Source: JAAURB01 sp049647265 (lineage in GTDB: Bacteria; Cyanobacteriota; Cyanobacteriia; Cyanobacteriales; Microcoleaceae). Taken from it: a DNA stretch of 64,000 nt. Numbering within the stretch: position 1 is the first letter of the stretch; the number at the start of each line of letters is the position of its first letter. Location: contig JBARXJ010000065.1 in the NCBI GenBank assembly GCA_049647265.1, positions 1 to 64,000 of the forward strand, read 5' to 3'. Of the stretch, positions 1 through 9,287 are shown in pieces. The notes beneath the pieces are model-generated. The model saw nothing but the letters and a program-made list of their open reading frames with translations. It did not search any database and was not told where the DNA came from. The position numbers and the translations under genes were made by a program.

Positions 1-127
1 TGTAGGCACAGGGGAATAACAGTAAACCAGACCATCCGACGAATACAAAACGGTCGCGCTTGAGCCAGTCATCGACGGTATCAAACCATCCACGCTGGGA
101 TTGTGGGCGCTCGACTGCTATAGTCAT
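1..127 (-). CDS. psbD: Photosystem II D2 protein, 5' end only (partial)
   Basis: The reverse strand from an ATG at 125-127 reads MTIAVERPQSQRGWFD and continues with DDWLKRDRFVFVGWSG and LLLFPCAY up to the window edge. This is the conserved N-terminus of D2, the photosystem II reaction-centre subunit in the thylakoid membrane that pairs with D1 and binds chlorophyll, pheophytin and QA. Only 42 of about 352 residues are inside the window. A GAGG ribosome-binding site lies about 11 bases upstream of the ATG. The gene is divergent from ycf4, with about 115 bp between the two starts. psbC usually follows psbD, but that would lie outside the window. Confidence 0.95.
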   Translation of the reverse strand, partial: MTIAVERPQSQRGWFDTVDDWLKRDRFVFVGWSGLLLFPCAY

Positions 128-242
128 TTGAGAACGATCCTCTCGGGTTACTAAAAGACTATGCTTTTTAAGCAAGTTAACATAACTATATATTACAGTT
201 AACAAAATTTGCAAAGGTTTCGGCTGTCAAAAACAAAAATTT
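128..242. promoter_or_regulatory. Divergent psbD/ycf4 promoter region
   Basis: This 115-bp AT-rich spacer must hold the 5' leaders and probably the promoters of both psbD (minus) and ycf4 (plus). Two GTTAAC sites flank an AT-rich core near 175-202. I cannot assign exact -10 and -35 boxes with confidence. Confidence 0.4.
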
Positions 243-809
243 ATGAGCGCACAAACTACTCAGACAGGTAATCTCGTCATTCGTAAGAAAATTTTAGGTG
301 CTCGTCGTCCCAGTAACTATTTATGGGCAACTGTGATTTTATTGGGGGGTACAGGCTTCTTACTCTCTGGAATTTCCAGTTATCTGAGAATTAACCTTTT
401 ACCCTTTGCTGACCCGACTCAGCTTGTATTTTTGCCTCAAGGCTTAGTCATGGGGCTATACGGCGGCGCTGCTATTTTACTGTCGTTGTACCTATGGTTA
501 ATTATTTTCTGGAACCTCGGAGGCGGTTACAACGAGTTCGATAAAAATACAGAAAAAATTAATATTTTCCGCTGGGGTTTACCGGGAAAAAACCGCAAAG
601 TTGAGTTTGATTGTTCCTTTGAGGATGTACAATCCATTCGAGTTGATCTCAAGGAAGGGATTAGTCCTCGTCGCGCCCTTTATCTCAAGCTCAAAGATCG
701 ACGGGAAATTCCTCTGACTCGCGTCGGTCAACCGCTGCCTTTATCTGAACTGGAAAATCAAGGCGCTGAACTGGCAAAGTTTCTCCAAGTACCTTTAGAA
801 GGACTGTAA
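243..809 (+). CDS. ycf4: Photosystem I assembly protein Ycf4
   Basis: The 188-residue product matches the usual Ycf4 length (about 185). It shows the family layout: a short N-terminal tail ending in GARRPSNYLWA, two membrane segments (roughly residues 25-47 and 68-90), then a soluble C-terminal half containing FWNLGGGYNEFD and FRWGLPGKNR. Ycf4 sits in the thylakoid membrane and helps assemble the photosystem I core. It starts with ATG and is divergent from psbD. A lipoprotein cyclophilin gene begins 10 bp after the stop, so the two are probably cotranscribed. Identification is by recognition of the conserved sequence. Confidence 0.95.
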   Translation: MSAQTTQTGNLVIRKKILGARRPSNYLWATVILLGGTGFLLSGISSYLRINLLPFADPTQLVFLPQGLVMGLYGGAAILLSLYLWLIIFWNLGGGYNEFDKNTEKINIFRWGLPGKNRKVEFDCSFEDVQSIRVDLKEGISPRRALYLKLKDRREIPLTRVGQPLPLSELENQGAELAKFLQVPLEGL

Positions 810-819
810 ATATTCACTC

Positions 820-1557
820 ATGAAATACATTAATCTTCAACGGGGGTTAATCTCCCTGTTTGCGATCGCAACCTTATGGCTGGGGGGTTGTAGTGGAACA
901 GCTCAGTCAGACTCCAGCTCCTCGACCGGATCGGCTCCGGTTAGTTCCAGCCAGATTGACGCTAGCAATTTACCCCGACTTGAAGGGATGGCGACCGTGG
1001 TGATGGAAGTCAACGGCTCTGCCATTACGATTGAAGTAGACGGTACAAAAGCTCCGGTTACAGCAGGGAATTTTGTAGAACTGGTGAATCTTGGGGTGTA
1101 TGATGGCATTGCCTTTCATCGGGTGGTGCGTGAACCGCAGCCTTTTGTCGTTCAAGGGGGCGATCCACAAAGTAAAAACGATAACGTACCCATGGCTCAA
1201 TTGGGAACGGGTGGATACAGCGATCCAGCCACGGGGCAAGAACGGTATATTCCTCTAGAAATTCAACCCTCAAACGCCACTGAACCCGTTTACAGCCAAA
1301 CATTCGATGCTCAAGGTATTCGAGCCAAACCGGCCCTGCAACATACTCGGGGTGCCGTGGCAATGGCTCGTTCTCGTTTGCCGGACTCTGCCTCGTCTCA
1401 ATTCTATTTTACGCTGGCAGATTTACCGTTTCTCGATGGCAACTATGCTGTGTTTGGTTACGTCACCGATGGGATGGAGGTGATCGATCGAATTCAAGCA
1501 GGCGATCGCATTGAGTCGGCTAAGGTTACTGAAGGATTAGAAAATCTGAAAAATTAG
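820..1557 (+). CDS. Cyclophilin-type peptidyl-prolyl cis-trans isomerase, lipoprotein
   Basis: The protein has 245 residues. Residues 1-24 form a lipoprotein signal ending in a lipobox (LWLGGC), followed by a Ser-rich linker and a cyclophilin domain from about residue 58. Cyclophilin signatures are visible: IAFHRVV, VQGGDPQSK, GAVAMARS, ASSQFYFTL and LDGNYAVFGYV. The enzyme isomerises prolyl peptide bonds and should act outside the cytoplasmic membrane or in the thylakoid lumen. It follows ycf4 by 10 bp, so a shared transcript is likely. Whether it is linked functionally to photosystem assembly is only suggested by position. Confidence 0.92.
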   Translation: MKYINLQRGLISLFAIATLWLGGCSGTAQSDSSSSTGSAPVSSSQIDASNLPRLEGMATVVMEVNGSAITIEVDGTKAPVTAGNFVELVNLGVYDGIAFHRVVREPQPFVVQGGDPQSKNDNVPMAQLGTGGYSDPATGQERYIPLEIQPSNATEPVYSQTFDAQGIRAKPALQHTRGAVAMARSRLPDSASSQFYFTLADLPFLDGNYAVFGYVTDGMEVIDRIQAGDRIESAKVTEGLENLKN

Positions 1558-1677
1558 CTAATATTTTTAACAGGGTTGTTAGTTGTTGGTTATTTGTTAT
1601 TTGTTTAAGTTGTGGAACTGATACAGCAATCACTTAATCATTATCCCGACTTTCTCCCATGACAAACAACTAATGCT

Positions 1678-1700
1678 TGTCCCCGCGCCAGCGGGGAACC
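1678..1700. repeat. Solitary type I-E-like CRISPR-repeat palindrome
   Basis: A perfect GC-rich hairpin, CCCCGC-GCCA-GCGGGG at 1681-1696 (7 bp when the flanking T/A is included), sits in an otherwise AT-rich spacer just upstream of the LRR gene. The core and the trailing AACC resemble the well-known type I-E CRISPR repeat. There is only one copy here and no spacers or cas genes in the window. Simple AACAAC/ATTTGTTATT motifs occur on both sides in opposite orientations (about 1576-1603 and 1661-1712). Confidence 0.5.
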
Positions 1701-1721
1701 AATAACAAATCATAAATAACC

Positions 1722-3101
1722 ATGTATAAATCACATCCTTTTAAACGCCAATTTATTTCAGGGATCATACTAATTCTTTTGTTAGGACTGAGTGGGTGTG
1801 CAGAGGTGCAAGAACGGTTTCAATTACTTCGATCTTTACTCCCAGAATCGTCTCCCCCAACCTCGGAACCCCCTCAAACTCCTTTATCTCAGAGAGATTA
1901 TCGTACGTTTACAGATTGGTGTTTAAACAAAGATAATCTAATTGAAGAAACGAAACAAACGATTGAGATTTTATTACAAGAAGCAGGGGTGACGGACTGT
2001 CTTTTAGCCGCTGATGAACTTTCAAGCCGAACCCGCTTAGATTTAAGTCAAAGTGAGATTAAAGATATCACACCACTGATTACTTTACCCAATTTAAACC
2101 AGTTAGATTTAAGTCAGAATCAGATTAATAGTTTAATCTCTTTATCCAGCTTAACTCAACTGACAGAGTTAAATCTTAGTGATAACCTAATCGAAGATAT
2201 CACTCCGTTAGAGGGTTTAATTAATTTAAATACTTTGAGTCTCAATGATAATCAAGTGAGAGATATAGAATCTTTAGCTTTTCTGATTAATCTAAATAAC
2301 TTATATCTAAACAATAATCAAATTAATCAAATCAACCCGTTAACCAATCTAGAGAGTTTGACTGCTCTTAGCCTCAGCGACAACCAAATTCGAGATTTAA
2401 CTCCCCTTACAAACTTAGTCAATTTGACAATATTAGATCTGAGTCGTAATGATATTGATAATTTAAATATACTCTCAAATTTAACCAATCTGACAGAGTT
2501 AGAATTAAGTGAAAATCAAATAGTCGATATCAGTCCGATTGCCAATCTAGAGACTTTAACTAATCTAAGCCTAGATGGTAATCAAATTAATGACTTAAGT
2601 TCTTTGTCTAATTTAACAGATTTGCAAAGGTTGCAGTTAAGCGATAATCAAATTGCCGAGATTGATCCCTTATCATCTTTAACGAATTTGAGGATACTTA
2701 ATCTGAGAAATAATCAAATTACTAATATTGAACCCATCGAAAGTTTAATAAGTTTAACGGAAGATCTAAATTTAATTAATAACAAAATTACTGATATTAA
2801 GCCTTTATCTAAGCTTGAAAACTTATCAGTATTAGGACTTGAAAAAAATCAAATTAGTGACCCTAAACCCCTATCCAATCTTAACAAATTAACGATTTTA
2901 TATCTGGGATATAATCAAATTACAGATGTTGAACCGTTAGCAGAATTGACACTATTAACTGAACTGAATTTATGGAATAATCAAATCGAAGAGATTGAAT
3001 CACTTTCTACATTAGAAAATTTAACTTATCTCGGACTTCAGGAAAATCCAATTGAAGATACCGTTTGTCCGATTGAGCCGCCTTCAGTTTGTCAATTTTA
3101 G
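1722..3101 (+). CDS. Leucine-rich-repeat lipoprotein (internalin/SDS22-like)
   Basis: The product has 459 residues: a lipoprotein signal with lipobox LLGLSGC (Cys about 26), a short linker, then about 15 tandem 22-residue leucine-rich repeats from about residue 105 to the end. The repeat consensus is close to LTNLTxLxLSxNQIxDIxPL, the SDS22/internalin subtype, and it ends with a short Cys-containing cap (CPIEPPSVCQF). Such proteins bind other proteins and carry no catalytic site. The signal peptide places it on the outer face of the membrane. The ligand is unknown. The ABC permease gene starts 15 bp downstream, so cotranscription is possible. Confidence 0.9.
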   Translation: MYKSHPFKRQFISGIILILLLGLSGCAEVQERFQLLRSLLPESSPPTSEPPQTPLSQRDYRTFTDWCLNKDNLIEETKQTIEILLQEAGVTDCLLAADELSSRTRLDLSQSEIKDITPLITLPNLNQLDLSQNQINSLISLSSLTQLTELNLSDNLIEDITPLEGLINLNTLSLNDNQVRDIESLAFLINLNNLYLNNNQINQINPLTNLESLTALSLSDNQIRDLTPLTNLVNLTILDLSRNDIDNLNILSNLTNLTELELSENQIVDISPIANLETLTNLSLDGNQINDLSSLSNLTDLQRLQLSDNQIAEIDPLSSLTNLRILNLRNNQITNIEPIESLISLTEDLNLINNKITDIKPLSKLENLSVLGLEKNQISDPKPLSNLNKLTILYLGYNQITDVEPLAELTLLTELNLWNNQIEEIESLSTLENLTYLGLQENPIEDTVCPIEPPSVCQF

Positions 3102-3116
3102 CATCAATAATATTGA

Positions 3117-4076
3117 ATGAATCGCTATATTGTTAATCGTGTTTTAACTGCTATTCCCACTTTAATTGCGATCAGTATCGTTGTTTTTCTAATCTTAGCA
3201 TTAGCTCCGGGTGACCCGATGGGAGAATTTGCCACAAATCCTTCAATTACCGCAGAAGTTCGGGAAAATATTCGCCGTTCACTGGGCTTAGATCAACCCA
3301 TCCCTGTAAGATATATTAAATGGTTCTGGGCGTTTTTACAAGGGGATATGGGTTATTCTTTTACCAGTCGTAGCCCTGTGAGTGAACTAATTGCCCAACG
3401 CTTACCTGTCACCTTATGGATTGCTGGCAGCGCTTATATCATTGCCTTGCTGATTGCATTTCCCATCGGCATTTTATCTGCACTGAAGCGCTATTCTATT
3501 TTAGATCAAGTGGCGACAACCTTTACATTTTTAGGCTTTTCTTTACCTCCCTTTTTTACCGGATTATTATTTATTATTATTTTTAGCGTCAAACTCAACT
3601 GGTTTCCCTTTATTTATAATAGCACATTACAGGTAACAAATTGGCAAACTTTAATCGAACAAATCAAACAATCGATTATGCCAATTACGGTATTAGTCTT
3701 ATTTCAAACAGCGGTATTAATGCGATTTATTCGTGCTTCAATGTTAGAACAACTCAATCAAGACTATGTTCGGACAGCCTATGCTAAAGGACTCTCTCAA
3801 TTAACAGTAATTACTGAACATATTCTCCGCAATGCCTTAATTCCCGTTGTCACTTTAATTGCCTTAGATATTCCCAGTTTATTTACTGGCGCACTAATTA
3901 CTGAACAAATATTTCGGATTCCAGGAATCGGCGCATTACTCATAGAATCAATTTATCGCAGCGATACACCTGTGGTGATGGCAATTACCTTTACCTATGC
4001 CATTTTAGTCGTTATTTTTAATTTAGTTGCAGATCTTCTCTATGGTGTATTAGATCCCCGCGTTCAATATAAATAA
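3117..4076 (+). CDS. ABC transporter permease, OppB/DppB family
   Basis: This 319-residue protein has about six membrane helices. It starts with the family's typical NRVLTAIPTLIAISIVVF helix, has the LGLDQPIPVRY periplasmic segment, and carries the EAA-type loop AYAKGLSQLTVITEHILRNA that contacts the ATPase subunits. The family imports peptides, nickel or other small substrates with an OppC-type partner, which follows 21 bp downstream. No substrate-binding protein or ATPase gene is adjacent, so the substrate cannot be inferred from context. In cyanobacteria these components are often scattered in the genome. Confidence 0.92.
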   Translation: MNRYIVNRVLTAIPTLIAISIVVFLILALAPGDPMGEFATNPSITAEVRENIRRSLGLDQPIPVRYIKWFWAFLQGDMGYSFTSRSPVSELIAQRLPVTLWIAGSAYIIALLIAFPIGILSALKRYSILDQVATTFTFLGFSLPPFFTGLLFIIIFSVKLNWFPFIYNSTLQVTNWQTLIEQIKQSIMPITVLVLFQTAVLMRFIRASMLEQLNQDYVRTAYAKGLSQLTVITEHILRNALIPVVTLIALDIPSLFTGALITEQIFRIPGIGALLIESIYRSDTPVVMAITFTYAILVVIFNLVADLLYGVLDPRVQYK

Positions 4077-4097
4077 TCCCTCTAAATATTAAACTCA

Positions 4098-5021
4098 ATG
4101 TCTACAAATCCTATATTAAAAGTTCAACCAAAATCTCCAAAATCTCGTTCATTACTCTCTGTCATCTGGCAGCAATTTAGCCGAGATAAAATGGCAGTTT
4201 TAGGAACAATTATTTTAAGCTTGATTGCATTAACAATTATAATTTTGCCTTTAATTTATACGACTCCTTTCGATCAAATTGATTTTAGTAAGAGTTTAGC
4301 TTCCCCCAGCTTTCAAAATCCATTAGGAACCAATGATTTAGGTCAAGATCAATTAGCCAGAATCTTATTCGGCGGACGAATTTCTCTCACGGTTGGGATT
4401 GCTGCGATGATTGTTGCTATTTTTTTAGGAACATTAATTGGGGCTATCTCTGGATTTTATGGCGGTATTTTAGATAGCTTATTAATGCGATTCACTGATT
4501 TATTTATTGCCTTACCACAGCTTCCTTTATTACTGTTAATTATTTATCTGTTTCGCGAACCCATGAAAGCATTAGTGGGGCCAGAAGTGGGAATATTTCT
4601 ACTGATTGTAATTGTTGTCGGTAGCTTGAATTGGATGTCTGTGGCACGGTTAGTGCGGGCTAGTTTTTTGAGTACTCGAGAGATGGATTTTGTCTTAGCA
4701 GCCCGTTCAATTGGGGCAAAACCTCAACGTTTAATTTGGATTCATATTTTACCCAATGTGCTGAGTCCGATTATTGTGGCGGCAACTTTAGCTGTGGGAA
4801 ATGCTATTATCACTGAATCTACATTAAGCTTTTTAGGGTTAGGATTTCCGCCTGATATTCCAACCTGGGGACGAATGCTTTATGATGCTCAAAATTACCT
4901 TGAAACCGCCCCTTATCTGGCATTATTTCCCGGTTTAGCTATTTTCTTAACAGTACTTTGTATTAACTACATTGGGGATGGTTTACGAGATGCTTTAGAT
5001 CCTCAATCTAAAAAATCTTAA
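4098..5021 (+). CDS. ABC transporter permease, OppC/DppC family
   Basis: The 307-residue product has the OppC layout. A cytoplasmic N-terminus leads into a first helix after WQQFSRDKMAVLG. A loop carries NPLGTNDLGQDQLARILFGG, and the EAA loop AARSIGAKPQRLIWIHILPN precedes the last helices. It pairs with the upstream OppB-like permease to form the membrane channel of a peptide-type importer. Its stop codon overlaps the convergent MscS gene's stop by 4 bp, so there is no room for a separate terminator here. Confidence 0.92.
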   Translation: MSTNPILKVQPKSPKSRSLLSVIWQQFSRDKMAVLGTIILSLIALTIIILPLIYTTPFDQIDFSKSLASPSFQNPLGTNDLGQDQLARILFGGRISLTVGIAAMIVAIFLGTLIGAISGFYGGILDSLLMRFTDLFIALPQLPLLLLIIYLFREPMKALVGPEVGIFLLIVIVVGSLNWMSVARLVRASFLSTREMDFVLAARSIGAKPQRLIWIHILPNVLSPIIVAATLAVGNAIITESTLSFLGLGFPPDIPTWGRMLYDAQNYLETAPYLALFPGLAIFLTVLCINYIGDGLRDALDPQSKKS

Positions 5022-6757
5022 TTCTGATTCATCTCAGACATATGTATAGCTTGTCTAAAGTTTCCAAATAGAATTCCTTCTCGATCAAAAGTATATTTTA
5101 AGCGACGACGAAATTCACGACCAACTTGCCATTGAAAATCAGGACGGGTCTTAATTTTAATGATTAATTCTACGCCATAATCTGTAAAATTATCTACACC
5201 CAGTGTAATCACAGGATCAATAATATAACTTTTCCATTCCGGCTCTAGAGACATTTCTTCAATTATATTTCTCATCAAATATAGCGCCATATCAATATCA
5301 GATTCATAGCTAATAATGGGTCTAAAGTCAACTCTTGCCCAATCTTTAGTTTGATTATGAACCGTAGTAATAGTACCATTTTGAAGCGTTGTTAAGCGTC
5401 CTTCTTTTCCTCGAATTTGAGTAATACGTAAGTTCATATATTCAACATAACCTGATGTTTCCCCAATCGTAATATAATCTCCAACTGCATAATGATCTTC
5501 AAACAGAATAAAAATTCCATGCAATAGATCTCGAATTAAGTTTTGGGAGCCAAACGAAAGTGCCAAACCAATAATCCCTAAACCTGCAATAACCGGAGCA
5601 ACAGGAATTTCTAAAGTATCTAAGATAGCAAGAAAACCTAAAGTAATCCATATAACCTTACTCACTCCTTTAAAGACAATACTATAAGTTGAAAAACGTA
5701 ATTCTCGTCGATGGTCAATAATAGTAGCTGGACTATAATTATCTCTAAAGGTATTTAATAAATAATCAATAATCCAGGTGGTAATTCGGATCGCTAAACC
5801 TACAAAAATTATAATTAATAATAAGAAAAAAGGGCTTCTACTTAACCAAACTGAAAAAAAACGAGTTTTTGGAAAAACGTCAGTAATTTTCCAGATTGTA
5901 ATAGACCAAATCAGAATCATAACAAACTTTAATAAGAGTATTTGGTATTGATTTTTATTAAATTTTCTTTTTAAGTATTGCTGTTTATTATTAGCAGCAG
6001 TATTTTTTATTCGATTATTGAGACTGATAGAATTCTCATTACTTTGAGCTTGAGTTAAATCAAACTTTCGTTTTGAAATTCCTATAATTAATTTTTGTTT
6101 AAATAAGCGTTTATGAAGTAAATAAGCCATAAAAGTTAGTAAGGCTGAGGTTAAAACAATGCCAAATGACCATAAACTTGCTCTATATAAATAAACAGGT
6201 TGACGTTGCTGATATCCTTCTAATAAAGTCGTCTCGATAACTTCAGTTAATTTAACTGCCCAAATATCTACTGAATATCCATTATATTCTGCATCTTCGG
6301 GTGTAACGAGCATGATTGCTCTTTCTCGAAGTTGATCGTAATCTGATGCAAAAATTTGAGTTTTTCCTTCTCTTTTTGAAACAAAAACACCGAGAGTGTC
6401 TGGATTAAATCCTTTAGCCAATCCTCCGCCATAAAGTTGATTCTCTAAAATTCCATGAATTTCATTTTCTATTAATTTTGCTCGTTGTTTAATTGAAATA
6501 TTTTGCCCTTCTTGATTAGACTGCATCATAATTTTCATTGCGACTCTAAACCTTTCAACCCCATCCACAACAACCGGGGCAGAAATTAAATTACCGACCC
6601 GAATCACAGAGGTTACAGGGTTAATATCGCTCGGTAAGGCTTGTTGTGCTGAGGCAAGAGGAATACTCACTGCTAATATTATTGTAAATAGAGTAATTCC
6701 TATTGCTGCAATCAGTTGCTGAAGGCGGTGATTTAGCAAAATCAGAGATCTGAACAT
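5018..6757 (-). CDS. MscS-family mechanosensitive ion channel with periplasmic N-terminal domain
   Basis: The protein has 579 residues. An N-terminal signal or first helix (about 12-36, ending ASAQQALP) is followed by a periplasmic region. A membrane helix near 190-215 and further helices near 275-400 lead into the MscS core. The pore-lining helix and beta-domain are recognisable from GLGIIGLALSFGSQNLIRDL, followed by DHYAVGDYITIG. MscS channels open under membrane tension and release solutes during hypo-osmotic shock. A second MscS paralogue with a similar N-terminal region but an added DEP domain is encoded at 28201. The 3' end overlaps the convergent permease gene by 4 bp. Confidence 0.9.
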   Translation of the reverse strand: MFRSLILLNHRLQQLIAAIGITLFTIILAVSIPLASAQQALPSDINPVTSVIRVGNLISAPVVVDGVERFRVAMKIMMQSNQEGQNISIKQRAKLIENEIHGILENQLYGGGLAKGFNPDTLGVFVSKREGKTQIFASDYDQLRERAIMLVTPEDAEYNGYSVDIWAVKLTEVIETTLLEGYQQRQPVYLYRASLWSFGIVLTSALLTFMAYLLHKRLFKQKLIIGISKRKFDLTQAQSNENSISLNNRIKNTAANNKQQYLKRKFNKNQYQILLLKFVMILIWSITIWKITDVFPKTRFFSVWLSRSPFFLLLIIIFVGLAIRITTWIIDYLLNTFRDNYSPATIIDHRRELRFSTYSIVFKGVSKVIWITLGFLAILDTLEIPVAPVIAGLGIIGLALSFGSQNLIRDLLHGIFILFEDHYAVGDYITIGETSGYVEYMNLRITQIRGKEGRLTTLQNGTITTVHNQTKDWARVDFRPIISYESDIDMALYLMRNIIEEMSLEPEWKSYIIDPVITLGVDNFTDYGVELIIKIKTRPDFQWQVGREFRRRLKYTFDREGILFGNFRQAIHMSEMNQN

Positions 6758-6820
6758 AGAGAGAATATACGACTATTTTTAAGTTTTACTGAATGTATCT
6801 TCAAGCAAATATTCACTTTT

Positions 6821-7237
6821 TTAACGATACATTATGAAAACATTAAAGTTGCGATCTTTAACTCTTTTGTATTGAAAATCATCAACACCGTTAATTGTTA
6901 AATATATCCCTAAACCACCCATTTTTCGATCTTTTAAGGGGAGATCAATTGTTTCTTCTTCTAAACTCATTTTTTCTCGAGGGTCGAAATATTCGCCAGT
7001 ATCTTCTAAAGCTATTTTCAAGTGATTAGGATTGATTTCACTAGAAATAGTAATCTCACCCGTTTCTCCTGCTTCTTCATAGCCGTGAGTAATGATATTA
7101 GTCGCGATTTCATCTATCGCTAAACGCAGTTTATACGTTTGTTTTTTATCCAGTTTAGCCACTTCCGAGGCTTGAACTACATAATCTGCTAAGGGTTTCA
7201 GTGCATCGAGATTTGCAAATACAGTTAACGCTTCCAT
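6821..7237 (-). CDS. RsbW/SpoIIAB-like anti-sigma factor / serine-protein kinase (Slr1861-like)
   Basis: This 138-residue protein is a stand-alone GHKL ATPase/kinase domain. It shows the N-box (AIDEIATNIITHGYEE), the G1 box (EDTGEYFDP) and the G2 box (MGGLGIYL) that bind ATP-Mg. Such kinases phosphorylate STAS-domain antagonists on serine and, in the unphosphorylated circuit state, hold a target such as a sigma factor. Two STAS genes and a SpoIIE-type phosphatase lie just upstream on the same strand, giving a complete partner-switching module. The order matches Synechocystis slr1861 next to icfG (slr1860). The phosphatase gene ends 112 bp upstream. Confidence 0.9.
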   Translation of the reverse strand: MEALTVFANLDALKPLADYVVQASEVAKLDKKQTYKLRLAIDEIATNIITHGYEEAGETGEITISSEINPNHLKIALEDTGEYFDPREKMSLEEETIDLPLKDRKMGGLGIYLTINGVDDFQYKRVKDRNFNVFIMYR

Positions 7238-7349
7238 CTTTCAAATCCAGTGAAATTCTTACAACAGGTGAAAATCATTCAATGTTAATATTAAATCTAT
7301 TAACAAAACTAACTTTAGATACTCTCTATATCTTGAGATCGTTATTGAA

Positions 7350-9287
7350 TTATTCTTGAAGTTCGTGGCGAATGGCTAACATTGTAATATCATCAAACTG
7401 TGCCGCATCCGCAATATGATTAAATAAATCTGTTTTTATCCGGTCTATTAGTTCTGATGCTGAATCAAAGGGTTGACACAATAATGTTTGTAATCTTTCT
7501 TTTCCAAACAACTTTTTATCTGGATTTCTAGCATCTAAAACTCCATCAGTATAGCCAATTAAAATATCCCCTGGCTCCAATTGAACTTGTTTAATCATAA
7601 ACTTAGACATCGGCATCATGCCTACCGCTGGCCCTGTTGAATTTAAAGTATGTTTAATTTCTCCATTTGTATTGATGACAAATACAGGCTCGTGTCCACC
7701 ATTGATATAAGATACAATCCCTGTTTTAGGACTTAAAATTCCAAAAAATGTAGTGGCAAACATGACAGTGTTACCATGTTCAGTCCCAATATAGTTATTA
7801 GTGATGGGAATACATTGTAATCGATTAATTGTATCTTCATCTATTGTTTGATCGGCTTGATTAGATTGAGATAAGAGAGAAGAGTCAACCTGAGCAGGAG
7901 TTGGCGTTTCTAAGTCGGTTTGATCAGAAAATAAGCGAATAAAACTGCGGAATAGTCCCATAAACATTGCCGCCCCTACCCCTTTGTCACAAACATCAGC
8001 AATGACAAAACCAACATCACCATTACTAAAGGTAAATGCATCATAAAAATCTCCCGATACTTCCCGTGCCGGTTGAAAATAGTAAGCGATTTCCCAACCG
8101 GGAACCAGGGGGATAGATTCGGGTAAAAAGTCTTGTTGAATTTGACGACCTTTTTCAATTTCATTACGGGCAATTGCCTCTGAAACTTCAGCTTCAATCA
8201 GTTCATGTAATTGTGCTGCCATACTGTTGAAGTTGGTGGCTAAAGTTCCGATTTCATCTGTGTGACGAACCTGTACACGGGTTTCTAAGTCTCCTTCAGA
8301 AAGCTTATTGGTTGCTGTGGCTAGTTCTAAAATAGGACGAGTAATGTGACCGGAAATATACCAAGTTCCTCCAGCAATTAAAATAATCGTTATTCCGCCT
8401 AATACAGTTGCTACCAAGTCAAAGAAATTAGCTTTCTCAAACACTAATTCTTTATCTTTTTCAACAATCACAATCCAACCGTTATCAAGCTGAACAATTC
8501 GAGACAGTATCTGATTACCATTAGATTCAAAAGAAAAATATCCTGTTTTCCCTTGCAAAGCGGCTGCAACTGGAGGATAATTTCTCCGTTCCTCTAAGGG
8601 AGTATAATTATTTTCACTAGAATCTGCAATTAAAATTCCATTTCGACTGACAACAAAACCCCGACTTTGAGGGGCAGCACTTTGAATTTCTTGTTGAAGA
8701 TTTTCAGCGACTAACTTTAAATCAATACAAAGGGCAAGAACTAAGCTTAAATCTTCTTGTTCAGGATTAATTAAGCCTGTTGAAAAACACTGTCGCGGTC
8801 TTTTACTCACTCGACCAATTAACGTTTGTTGACCAAATGCTTTTTGTTCTTCTTTAATTGCTTTAAACCAAGCTCTATCTGCATAGTTGGCAACATCTGC
8901 ATCTGTTGTAGCAATGGCATCCCCTTCCCAATTCACAATATCAAAACTACTGGTGGGTAAAAAAGCACTAATCCGTTGTAAAACGTTTTGTTTTAACTCT
9001 TGATCTTGACTTTGAATAAAGGGTACTCTTTTAATCAGTTCTAAAGTTTTGAGTTGTTCTTGTTGCCAGTCTTTAACATAGACAGCAAAAGATTCTGCAC
9101 CTCGTTGTAAGTCTTGTTTGGCATCGTCATATAAGTAATTATTTGCCTGTTTTTTGAGAAAGAGCCATCCCACTGTTACAGGAGGAACAACAACGAGTAA
9201 AGTGACAGCGACTAAACGAAAACGCAAACTTTTAGAAAAGGGAAAGTTGAGCTGTTTTGACATTGAGAGTCCAGGCAGTTTAAACAT
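7350..9287 (-). CDS. icfG: IcfG-like SpoIIE/RsbU-type serine phosphatase with extracytoplasmic sensor and HAMP domain
   Basis: The product has 645 residues. A first membrane helix (about 25-46) and a second (about 290-312) flank an extracytoplasmic dCACHE-like sensor region. A HAMP domain (SGHITRPILELATATNKL onward, about 310-365) and a PP2C-type SpoIIE phosphatase domain (about 385-640) follow. Metal-binding Asp motifs are visible at VSGDFYDAF, IADVCDKGVGAAMFMG, GYTDGVLDARN and FDDITMLAI. It should dephosphorylate the STAS antagonists encoded nearby. In Synechocystis the equivalent gene icfG (slr1860) was linked to coordinating inorganic-carbon and glucose metabolism. I assign the symbol from domain order plus conserved neighbours; the external signal is unknown. 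Confidence 0.88.
   Translation of the reverse strand: MFKLPGLSMSKQLNFPFSKSLRFRLVAVTLLVVVPPVTVGWLFLKKQANNYLYDDAKQDLQRGAESFAVYVKDWQQEQLKTLELIKRVPFIQSQDQELKQNVLQRISAFLPTSSFDIVNWEGDAIATTDADVANYADRAWFKAIKEEQKAFGQQTLIGRVSKRPRQCFSTGLINPEQEDLSLVLALCIDLKLVAENLQQEIQSAAPQSRGFVVSRNGILIADSSENNYTPLEERRNYPPVAAALQGKTGYFSFESNGNQILSRIVQLDNGWIVIVEKDKELVFEKANFFDLVATVLGGITIILIAGGTWYISGHITRPILELATATNKLSEGDLETRVQVRHTDEIGTLATNFNSMAAQLHELIEAEVSEAIARNEIEKGRQIQQDFLPESIPLVPGWEIAYYFQPAREVSGDFYDAFTFSNGDVGFVIADVCDKGVGAAMFMGLFRSFIRLFSDQTDLETPTPAQVDSSLLSQSNQADQTIDEDTINRLQCIPITNNYIGTEHGNTVMFATTFFGILSPKTGIVSYINGGHEPVFVINTNGEIKHTLNSTGPAVGMMPMSKFMIKQVQLEPGDILIGYTDGVLDARNPDKKLFGKERLQTLLCQPFDSASELIDRIKTDLFNHIADAAQFDDITMLAIRHELQE

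Noticed and set aside
903..1363. Three overlapping minus-strand frames inside the cyclophilin gene
   Set aside because: They are antisense shadows of a well-supported gene, with no domain or ribosome-binding site.
1678..1700. A true CRISPR array
   Set aside because: Only one repeat unit, no spacers and no cas genes in the window.
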